64,000 nucleotides of DNA from Erigeron canadensis (taxonomy: Eukaryota; Streptophyta; Magnoliopsida; Asterales; Asteraceae), in NCBI RefSeq assembly GCF_010389155.1, contig NC_057761.1, positions 16,742,501-16,806,500 on the forward strand, read 5' to 3'. Below, piece by piece: positions 52,681-61,684 of this stretch. The notes under the pieces are model-generated. The model saw only the letters and a program-made list of their open reading frames with translations, did not search any database and had not been told where the DNA came from. Both the position numbers and the translations under genes were made by a program. Position 1 is the first letter of the stretch; each line of letters starts with the position of its first letter.

Positions 52681-54954
52681 TAAAGAACTTAGGTCAGTTT
52701 AAGTAGAAACATTCACACAAACTTTCTTAGTATCAACAACAATAAATTCATCCTCTGGATTTGGACTTTGAGACTTTAGGTGATTAATAACTTTTTGTTG
52801 AGATTTCACCTTTTGTTGTAAACCTTCTATTTGTTTTTCCAAAATTGTGGTTGGAACATACCTTTTTGTTGGTTTAGGTGAATTACCGACCGACTCTTGA
52901 TTTTGAAAATTTGATGCTATTTCTTCCAATTTAAAAATTGAAGATTCTTTAGATTTGTACGAAGCATTTATAGCATCATAATTAACCAAAAATTCATTTT
53001 TAGGTATTCTCTCAACTTCATTATTCTCAAATTCGTCATCCAATGGACGAATAAATTGTTGTACCATACCAAGTCGAAAAAAATTTTCATCATACAAAAG
53101 TTCAATTTCCTCTTTTGCTTTTTGTAATGGAGTGATATTCTCAAATCCCAACCCAGAAGAAGATCCGTTTTGTCAATTTTTCACTTGATAAAATAGGCAA
53201 TGAAATCCAAGAGAGGGTTTTGTTCAACTTTATATAACTTCTCTTGATAGAAAAGTATATTCTTTTTAAATTCCTCAACTTGTTTTTCAATATTTTCAAT
53301 TTCAACGCCTTTTAGAAAACAAGTGTGATTTAAGTCGGAAATCTTTCTTTCGAGTTCAATACTGTTTGGTTTAGCTTCTTGGAGCTTTTTATTAAGAATA
53401 TCAATATCCATTTGTCTCGCATTTGCCCGAAGCCATTCATTGGTCTTTTGAATTTCAAGATCTTGATTGGCTTTTTCAAGATCATGAATGGTCTTTTCAA
53501 GATTATGACATTTGTTCAACAACTTAGAATCAGGAGAGGCATTCAACTCACATTCTTTAACCAACACTTGGTCTTTATATGATTGAAAGTCTTGTTTAAT
53601 AGCATCATGTTCAAAAAGTAATTTTGAATGTTCTTCAAGAAGTTTGACAATGAAATACTATTTTGCAACTTTTTGTTTTTGTTGGCTAAAGACTTAATAT
53701 GAGTTGTCAAGTTTGACAAAGCTAATCTACATGACTCTTTATCCTTAGATGATGAAAAAGTAGAGTCGAGATTTACCTCATCATCCGGGTACTCATCATC
53801 AGTGCTTTCTGCTTCAAAAACCTTGTCCTTGGCCAACCTCGCCATAAAGCAAACATTAGCAAAGAGATCTTCATCTTCATCATCGGAGAGCAATAGCCAT
53901 TTGTCATCTTCAGCAAGCAATGCATGACCAGCTTCCACAATTGTAGCAAAATGACCTGGTATTCCACAATTGTAGCACTTTTTGTCTGATGCTTTACCCT
54001 TCTCAACAGCTTGTTTCTCATTAGCTTCCTTCTTCTCACCATGCTTTGATCCACTTGCTTCACCTTGCCCATAACTCTTAGGATGATAGTGATCTTTCTT
54101 GGGAAATGCACTTGTAGAAGAAGTGCGGAGATTGTTGTTTGTTGGCTTTGCTTTGTAAAATTTCTTCTTGAAATGCTTTGTTACTGCGGTAAGAGCTTGA
54201 TATAGTTCATCTGAAACACCATCTCTTGAAGCCATTACATCATCTCCCTCCTCATCAGATGAAGAAACAACTACCATTTGCCTCTTAAGAGCTTCAGAAA
54301 CCTTCTTTTCAACAATCAAAGCCAAAGGATCAGCAAATACAACTTCTGACATTTTGCTTGATGAAGCTTTGTTTAGAACTTGATGTTCATTGAGTTTGAA
54401 AGATTCATGAAGATTATGGATGGTGAACTTGGTCAGATTTTGATGTTGCTTAATCTGTGTTCCAAAATCTTCCCATTTTGGACCAAGAGCTTTGATGAAT
54501 TTGATGTTTAACTCAATTTCTGATTTCTTGACATTGTTCTTCCTAAGTTCATTTATGACATTGCAGAACCTACAGTAGACAGCCTCTAGAGATTCATTTG
54601 GCAATTTGCTGAAGTTGTCAAACTCAGTCAACACATTTGTCAATCTTATTGTTGAAGTCGCGTCAGATCCTTCCATTTGTCTTGCCACCTCATCCCATAT
54701 CTCCTTGGCTGTATCATTAGAATCAACAGAACCATAGATTTCATCTGGTAGTGCTTTGTACAAGCATGATCTAGCTCTGTTATCTGCAGTTGTTCGATCT
54801 TTTTGTTCAGCATTTAAAAGATCAAGAGTGAGTATTGCACCGATAGTGGGATGGCATAGTCCATAAATCTTTTCTTCCATAGTCCATAGGAACCACGGTA
54901 GAGAACTGGAGGTCTTGTATCTGAACCCAATGCCAATGCTTCACGAGAAGCCAT
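52681..54954 (-). pseudogene. Copia-4 gag with deleted zinc knuckle
   Basis: The Met at 54954 starts MASREALALGSDTRPPVLYR and soon shifts frame. The frame opening at 54880 carries the capsid: AEQKDRTTADNRARSCLYKALPD, IYGSVDSNDTAKEIWDEV, FSKLPNESLEAVYCRFCNVI and the helix-rich remainder. The zinc knuckle reads CYNCGIPGHFAT then jumps to EAGHALLAEDDKW. The last Cys and about 20 residues present in Copia-3 are missing in frame, so RNA binding would be lost. Further frames to 52699 (53567-53181 and 53151-52699) are Leu/Lys/Glu-rich coiled coil. Stops and shifts separate them. Confidence 0.88.
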
Positions 54955-56126
54955 GAGAATGATTTGATTTGAAACTTGAATTGAATTGGGAGTTGAAGAA
55001 AATAGGAAATGAAATGATCTTGATTGAAGATCGTCCTAGGTAAGATCGTCCTAGAATAAAAGAAGAATTAAGACGTTTTGGAGAATTTTAGTGGAATTTG
55101 GTTAAGTATGAAATGAACTTGAAATTGGGGTTTGTTTTTGGATTTTTGAATAATGAAAAATGAAATGATCTTGAAGAGGATCGTTTTGAAATTTTTGATA
55201 ATGAGACGATCTTGGAGGATCGTTCTGGGTTTCTTGAGAAATTGAAGAAATTTCTAAGTATTTTGAGAACAATTAGACAGAGTGATTGTATGTATTGGAA
55301 AGAAGGAACTTGAGCAAGACCAATCTATGAGATCAGTTACTCAAGAAGTGTGTGATTCCCAATCACAACAACTTCGAATGAACAAACCACAACACACTAA
55401 GTTTCAAAGAGACACTAGACGATCTTGTTCAAGATCGTCCTAGGGTCAGTGAGCTGAGACGATTTTGTCAAGATCGTCCTAGCTTTCTGTCTTAATATTT
55501 CAAAGTTAAAACACTTTGAATTGACCAAACCAATTCGTAAGGATTAGTTAGCCACAACAAACACTTCTCAACACACAAACACTTGTCAGAACGATCTTGA
55601 GATGATCGTCCTACAAGCCACAAAGCTCAAAGAATAAAACTTGAAGTCTCAAGCACTAAGACGATTCTGAGGAGGATCGTCCTAGTGAAGATCGTCCTGG
55701 CATCCTCTTCTTCATCATGAAATCTGTTATTTTCATAAACTCCATTAATGACTTCTAAAAACTTCAATAGCTTCTGAATTACTTGGAGTTAGGACTTGAA
55801 ATAACTTGCAAAATGCTCATTTTCACCTCAGCTACAAATCTACTAACAAAATTCAACACAAAACACAACAGATTCGAAAACCAAAAATCGCGCCAAAATG
55901 CCAAAATTCAAACTCGAGATTTAGATCGAATTGGAACTTGAAACTTGACAGGATTGTGTTCTAAACTATCACGAATCTATTGGTGAACAAAAAAACTTTG
56001 ATTTTATGAGATTTGATAAGCGAAAAATAAAGAAAAATGACGTGAAGAAAAACGGTTTTGATTTTGAATTTTTGAAGAATCTGTAATCGAATTTAGTAAT
56101 GGATCAATATCAGAATGATGTTTTTC
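54955..56126 (-). other. Copia-4 5' leader
   Basis: About 1.17 kb between the primer site and gag Met with no open frame. Its notable content is the palindromic repeat family at 55014-55700. The rest is AT-rich. Confidence 0.7.
55014..55700. repeat. Palindromic GACGATCTTG / CAAGATCGTC repeat family
   Basis: Seven sites at 55014-55054, 55165-55185, 55205-55228, 55418-55443, 55458-55482, 55590-55613 and 55660-55700. The clearest reads GACGATCTTG, TT, CAAGATCGTC, CTAG: a 10-bp perfect stem with a 2-base loop. Others have 6-9 paired bases. Two sites (55014 and 55660) carry an extra half-site GATCGTCCTAG or GATCGTCCTGG. CCTAG or CCTGG follows most copies on the plus strand. Confidence 0.9.
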
Positions 56127-56137
56127 TCTGATACCAC
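56127..56137 (-). other. Copia-4 primer binding site
   Basis: The minus strand reads TGGTATCAGAG then AAAA, so the last C of the usual TGGTATCAGAGC is absent. It abuts the LTR and is the initiator tRNA-Met type site. Confidence 0.88.
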
Positions 56138-56138
56138 A

Positions 56139-56224
56139 TGTGATAACACGATTTCAGCACCGAATTCACAGATTCAATGGTGGATAGGATGTGTGTGTGT
56201 TCTTGGTGTTTTATTGTGTCTTTT

Positions 56225-56255
<31 letters not shown>

Positions 56256-56479
56256 TGATTGGAATCAAGTGTGTGTGAATAATGATTACAGGTATGAATG
56301 AAATGTTGTGCTAGGCCTTAATAATCTCTAAGGTATGAGGGTATTTATAGTCTATCCCTATACATATGCAACTTATCACATCTAGTCCCTCAACCTTAGT
56401 GATTATTAATCTATGACTTAACAACAAGTAAGTCCACTAACTTAAATTACAATTTATCACTATTTTTGGATTTCTAACA
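56139..56479 (-). repeat. Copia-4 5' LTR (~341 bp)
   Basis: The minus strand starts TGTTAGAAATCC at 56479 and ends GTGTTATCACA near 56139, beside the primer site. It contains TATAAATA (56349-56342) and, downstream in sense, a CT microsatellite (56225-56253 on the plus strand as AG). The left border could be 56139 or 56141. Confidence 0.85.
56225..56253. repeat. (AG)n microsatellite in the Copia-4 LTR
   Basis: About 14 AG units without interruption. It lies in the R/U5 part of the LTR, so the transcript would carry a CU repeat near its 5' end. Confidence 0.95.
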
Positions 56480-57428
56480 GATGGTTATGATGTTTCTAAC
56501 ACCATAAGCTTGTCAACTGTGTTGAACATGTATGAGACCTTCAAACAACAAAAAGGAGAACCTCTCAATGATGTATACATCAGATTTTGTAATATCATCA
56601 ATGAATTGAGGAAAATGATGTCAAAAGGACAAACATAGAGTTAAACATCAAGTTCATCAAGAATATTGAAGAAGAGTGGCAAGTTTATGGGACTCAGCTG
56701 AACCAACAAGCAGACTTTGGAAACTTGACGATTCACACTTTGTTTGAAAATTTAACATTGAACACTGATCAAGTTCTAAAGACTCAAAAGATGAAAGAGG
56801 AAACTGTTCATTCTGATCCACTGGCTCTTGTTGTTGAAAAGAAATCTTCAAGAGGTTCAAGGAAAAGCAGAGTTGAACTTGAAACTGACTCGGAGGTGAG
56901 TGATGTAAGTGATCCTGAACTAGATGAGAAGGATCTTGAGATGTATAAAGAGTTAGCTTACTTTACAAAAGCTTTCAAGAAGAAATTCTTCAAGAAGAAA
57001 CCTACCAACAATCAGCTTCGATCTTACTCAGTTTCATCATATGCCAAAAATGCAAATGTTCCTAAGTTTGAGACCTACAAGGAACCAGTTGGGGAAAAGA
57101 AGTTTGATGTTGAGAAAAAGTTTGAAAGGAAAGTCTTGGAAAAGAGGAAAGGGGATAGAAAGTGCTATAATTGTGGGATTCCTGGTCATATTGCCACAAA
57201 TTGTACCAAACCTCGTCAGAAGAATTCAGAGTACTACAAGTACAAGCTCATGTTGGCAAAACAAGAAGAAAGTGGGATTGCTCTTCTAGCTGAAGATGAC
57301 AAATGGCTTCATCTCACTAATGATGAGACTGATGAACTTGCAGCAAATGTGTCCTTAATGACGAAGATCAAGAAGTCAAAGGAGTTGATGATGAAGCTGC
57401 AGATTCTACTGAAGAGGATGATGAGGTA
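56480..57428 (+). pseudogene. Copia-3 gag (partial) with intact zinc knuckle
   Basis: Begins mid-capsid (DGYDVSNTISLSTVLNMYET, then EPLNDVYIRFCNIINELRK), with a frameshift near 56615. It continues NIELNIKFIKNIEEEWQVYG, a charged linker, FTKAFKKKFFKKKPTNNQLR and an intact CCHC knuckle CYNCGIPGHIATNC near 57163-57204. After that come EYYKYKLMLAKQEESGIALL and LAEDDKWLHLTNDE, then another shift near 57360. It supplies the knuckle residues missing from its Copia-4 relative. Confidence 0.88.
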
Positions 57429-58267
57429 ATCACAATTCCCAAGAAACTTTTAGGTTTTTACATGGATAAAAGTGAAGCAGCTATTCAAGAAGGTAAAACG
57501 AAAAGCAAAGACATTTCAAAAATAAACAACGACTTGAAAGATAAAGACTAAATTCTACTCAATTTTCAAGTTAAGTTTGATCTTCTTCAGTTAGAATTTG
57601 ACAATTTGAAATCTGAAAAAGCTGCAGTCACTTTTTCTCCAAATTCCAAGCTTCATCTTGAGAAACAAGAACTTGAAACCAAAGTTCTTGAATTAAACAA
57701 GATCATGAAACAATTGGAAGTTGAGAAGACAAATGAGATGCTTCGGGCAAATGCTTTGGTTGAGGACATAGAGTCATTAAATGTTAAATTGAATGAGTCT
57801 ACCTAGAATATGATTGTTGTATAAAATATTCTCTTTATCAACAACTTAAAAAGAAAAATGAGGAACTCAAAGCTGAAATAGATTTTTATCAAGAAAAGTT
57901 GTACAAGATAAATCGAACTTATCAACAAATCTATTTGAATAGGCCAAGAAATTCAAAAACTCAATTCAACTCAGGGTTAGGATATGTCAATCCAGAACAT
58001 TTTCTCAAAGCACAAGAAGAGGTTCCTTCACTGTATAAAGAATCTTATATGAAAAGTGGAATGACTGATCAATTTGTGAGACCAAGTCATGGTGATGTTG
58101 AGGCAGATGATTTTCTAAAGAAGGGTGCAAATGTTTACTTCAATTATGAGTTAATTGATGAGTCATTTGATTTTTTAACTCGCCCTGTGTGTCAAAGCAA
58201 TAAAGATAATCATGAGGTAGAGGTTCCTGAAATACTTGAGTGTTGTAGGAAAAAAACCTTTGGATGA
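57429..58267 (+). pseudogene. Copia-3 coiled-coil region after gag
   Basis: Several short frames with stops between. Leu/Glu/Lys-rich sequence such as LHLEKQELETKVLELNKIMK and QLEVEKTNEMLRANALVEDI is probably coiled coil. Copia-4 has the counterpart (EKTIHDLEKANQDLEIQKTN, EWLRANARQMDIDILNKKL). The FVRPSHGDVEADDF segment matches QQFIRPLDDEFENN of Copia-4. Function unknown; likely an extension of gag. Confidence 0.7.
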
Positions 58268-59630
58268 TTCAACTTCATTTCCAAAACCTGAAATTGTTAG
58301 ACCTTATATACTACAAAGTGTTTTGGAAAAAGAAATTAATGATTTGAAAAAGTCTCTTGATGAAAAACATGCACTCATAGAAAATCTGAAGGCTCAAAAT
58401 CAATGTGATAACAAAAGAAACCTATCCAAGTGTGACCAACCAGGGTGCTCTTTATGTGAATTCATGAATGAAACTGAGCGAACCAATTCTGAAAACAGTA
58501 AAACTTCAAATCAGTCTACTTGTTCAATCTGTGAAATTTTGAATGCATTTGTACAAACTAATCTTGAAGTTGTGCATGTTTCTGTTCAAACTAACTATGC
58601 TCAAGATGAATATGATGATGTTTATGTTGATCCAACTGATATTTATTTTGATACATCAATTCCTAAGTTTTCAAAAGACAATCAAACTTACTTGAATGAA
58701 TTTCATGATGCAATCAAAAAGTTTGAATAGGAAAAGAATCAACGAATAAAAGTGGTTGAGGAACTAAATAAAGTCAAAGTGGAACTAACTTTGACAAAAT
58801 TGAAACTTCAATCATTTATGGACAAAGAAAAAACATCACAATCATTTAAGCAAAGTTCATGTCTGGCAAATGTGACTAAATCGAGTGTGAAATTCGAAAT
58901 AGAATTTCAGCTGTTCAATGATTTTATGAATGGAAATCATAAATTTAATCCTGACTTTGAAAAAATCTTTGAGAAAAAGGAAAACAAACCTGAATTTCCT
59001 GAGGTAAAGAATCCAAAATCATACTCTTTAGCACATACCCAACAAGGTAAGAAGACAAGACCAAAAGTCACAAAAGCTTTTCACGCAGTCAAGACCACTG
59101 TTAACTCAAAACCTACTAAAGTTAAAACTGAAACTAAGTCACCAAAAGAAGTGAAACCTCACAAGTTTTCAAAGAAGGTGCAGAATGAATTATTAGGTAA
59201 CACACAACCGAAGACTCACACAACATCTAGTACTCCTAGGAAGTTTCAGACGACTTCTAAGTCCACTTTAAAGCTAGTTAGAGACACAACCTCAGGGATT
59301 ACTAAATATAAAGATCAGTATGGTTGGTTGTCACCTAATAATATTAAGAAAGGTCAAATGAGTAATGAAACCATCAACAAGAAACCTGGGCAGAACTTAA
59401 AGACAAATTTGTTTTCTAATTTAAAGAATGTTCATGTTTCAGGTGACGTGTGCTTAACTAGTAGCGGTAAATGGATTCCTAAAGATAGATTTTTACATGC
59501 TTCTAGAAAAATCAAACTTGATGGCATTTCAACTCAAATCAAACAAGTGTGGATTGTTCATAGATCAAAATCAATAGATAGTGCTAATACATCTAGAACT
59601 ACTCCCACTTATATCAAAACTTGTGTTTAA
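58268..59630 (+). pseudogene. Copia-3 linker between gag and protease
   Basis: Two frames (to 58730, then from 58752 to 59630) separated by a TAG. The first has two Cys-x2-Cys pairs (CDQPGCSLCEF, CSICEIL). The second is Lys/Ser/Thr-rich with KYKDQYGWLSPNNIKKG and GKWIPKDRFLHASRK, then ends at TCV with TAA at 59628. The KWIPK phrase corresponds to KWVPK just before the protease in Copia-4. Confidence 0.75.
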
Positions 59631-59822
59631 TCTGTTTGTGTTTGTAATTTGTATGTCAACTTTGAACAATTATGTGTGCTTGTTTGTTATCTTTGAATAA
59701 ATTCTGGTTTGTGTGCTCTTGTTTGTGTTGTTTATGTATATGTGTGTTTGCATTTTATCTCTCTCTCACCCGCAAGGACCCAATATATGTGGGGACCCTA
59801 ACAACATAACTTGTCTTTGCAG
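59631..59822 (+). other. Stop-rich gap before the protease, ending in an acceptor-like CAG
   Basis: About 190 bp, T/G-rich, with no frame linking the linker ORF to the protease. It ends AACTTGTCTTTGCAG then GAATATCTG, where the protease frame starts. GTATGT at 59651 is a donor-like sequence but lies after the stop. Confidence 0.4.
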
Positions 59823-60118
59823 GAATATCTGATTTGTGTATGGTATGTTGACTCCGGATGTTCTCGTCACATGACTGGAAACAAGTCATTACTCACTAAT
59901 TTTGTTGAGAAGTTTATGGGAACGGTCAGATTTGGAAATGATCATATTTCCCCTATTCTTGGTTATGGGGACATTATCAAGAATGGAATTACTATCAAGA
60001 GAGTTTCCTATGTTGAAGGATTAGGTCACGATCTTTTTAGTGTTGGACAATTCTGCGACAATGATCTTCAAGTCTTTTTAAAAGATACGAATGCAAAGTT
60101 CAAACTGCGGAAGGGGTA
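59823..60118 (+). pseudogene. Copia-3 protease
   Basis: EYLICVWYVDSGCSRHMTGN, with an intact D-S-G-C-S motif, then GTVRFGNDHISPILGYGDII and LFSVGQFCDNDLQVFLKD. The frame shifts and stops at 60117, just before the pre-integrase region. Confidence 0.9.
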
Positions 60119-60919
60119 GATATTCTCACTGGAACAAGGGACAATAATTTGTTCACCATTGATCTTAATAATGTTCCAAATCTGAATTCTGACATTTGCC
60201 TTCTCTCGAAAGCCTCTGCACAAAATTCTTGGTTGTGGCATTGTCGTTTGTCTCATCTTAACTTTCAAACTATCAATGCTTTAGTGGACAAACAACTTGT
60301 TGAAGGTCTTCCTGATTACAAGTACGAATGTGAACATGTTTGTCCGGCTTGTGCTATTGGCAAGATGAAGAAGGCATCTCACAAACCAAAGAAACATCTG
60401 AGTACTGAAGGTCCTTTGCATCTTTTGCATATGGATTTGTGTGGACCAATGAAAGTTAAAAGCATTCATGGCAAGAGATACATTCTTGTGATTGTTGATG
60501 ATTTTTCTCATTACACTTGGGTTTTCTTTCTTCATGCCAAAAGTGATGCTCCAAAAGAAATCATTGATTTCATCAAACAAACCCAAGTCAATCTCCAATC
60601 CTCAGTTCGAATTGTTTGTTCCGACAATGGCACAAAATGCAAGAATTCAACAATTGATTCTTTCTTTAAATCATTAGGCATTACTCATCAATTCTCTGCC
60701 ACAAGAACACCTCAACAAAATGGAGTAGTTGAACGTCGAAATCGAACTCTTGTTGAAGCAGCTAGAACAATGCTTGCCTATTCAAAGCTGCCTCCAAATC
60801 TTTGGGCTGAAGCTGTAGCTACTGCTTGTTTTACTCAGAACAGGTCCATAATCAACAAGAGATTTGAAAAAACTCCATATGAGGTGATCAATAAAAGAAA
60901 ACCAAATGTGAACTTCTAA
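60119..60919 (+). pseudogene. Copia-3 integrase
   Basis: Pre-integrase SWLWHCRLSHLNFQTINAL and zinc-binding CPACAIGKMKK. The DDE core has HMDLCGPMKV (first Asp), VIVDDFSHYTWVFF, CSDNGTKCKN (second Asp; E-F changed to K-C right after) and GVVERRNRTLVEAARTMLAY (Glu). LPPNLWAEAVATACFTQNRS follows. The frame is open from 60149 to a TAA at 60917, which interrupts NFxHIFG. Catalytic residues are all in one frame, unlike Copia-4. Confidence 0.92.
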
Positions 60920-61684
60920 CACATTTTTGGAAGTGTTTGTTATGTTCTCAATGATCGAGACAATTTGGGTAAGTTTGAACCAAAAGGTGATGAGGCATAC
61001 TTTATTGGTAGAGAATCGATTGCATATCGTGCGTACAATCGTCGAACGAAAAAGATAGTTGAGAGTATGAATGTTCGATTTGATAAACTCTCTAGTATGG
61101 TTCTTGAACAAAACAGTTCAAGACCCGAACTTAATCGACCACAAGCTTCCGCAACAATAACCGCTTTCAATGTCAAATCTCAATTCAGTACTCTGATCAC
61201 AGAGGATTTGGATATTTTGTTTGAAGAATTCTACTATGGTCATCCAAGAGTGTCTGAACCCGGTTTAGATACAAATACAGTTTCCAGTACCATGAATACT
61301 TCTTCAGCACCAAATGGAGACGATGAGTCATCACCGTCACTCAATTCAGATATATCTTCTCCATCATCTAATTCTCATCTTCATACTGCCACTTCTGAGT
61401 TACAAGGTCCACATACTCATATTTCTCAAGTGACAAATCCTGCTACTAATCCAGAAGTTTATCACACTAAAGACTTTGTTGAACCATTGACAACTTCATT
61501 TGAGCAAGTAACTGCACAACATACTCCGACGTTCATTGATACTGATGAATTAAATGATCCACAAGACCCTCTTCCTCATTCAACCAAATGGACTAGATCT
61601 CATCCGATTTCTCAAATAATTGGCAATCCGGACTCAGGAATACAGACAAGATCTGCGTCTGTAAATGAACCAATTATGTCCTAA
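60920..61684 (+). pseudogene. Copia-3 integrase C-terminus and Ser/Thr-rich linker
   Basis: In the same frame after the TAA: HIFGSVCYVLNDRDNLGKFE, EAYFIGRESIAYRAYNRR and VRFDKLSSMVLEQNSS. It then runs into EDLDILFEEFYYG, a Ser/Thr/Pro-rich stretch, and NDPQDPLPHSTKWTRSHPIS, QIIGNPDSGIQTRS and a stop at 61682. In Copia-4 the next residues begin the reverse transcriptase; here unrelated DNA follows. Confidence 0.88.

Larger units (their letters stand above)
47844..56479 (-). mobile_element. Copia-4: Ty1/copia element with all domains but multiple breaks
   Basis: In sense order: LTR (56479-56139), primer site, long leader with palindromic repeats, gag (54954-52699), a basic linker ORF, protease, integrase, Ser-rich linker, and reverse transcriptase with RNase H ending at 47844. 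The 3' LTR was not found. Its LTR end at 56479 cuts the gag of Copia-3, so Copia-4 inserted there in the opposite orientation; 56480-56484 (GATGG) would be the target copy. The two elements share gag, linker and integrase sequence, so they are relatives. Confidence 0.88.
56480..61684 (+). mobile_element. Copia-3: internal part of a Ty1/copia element, truncated at both sides
   Basis: It starts in mid-gag where Copia-4 inserted. Order: gag, coiled-coil and linker frames, protease, integrase, then a Ser/Thr-rich linker. It ends at VNEPIMS, at the point where the reverse transcriptase should begin. No RT or 3' LTR follows. The LTR and primer sites at 44470-44693 are the likely 5' end of the same element. 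Confidence 0.85.
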
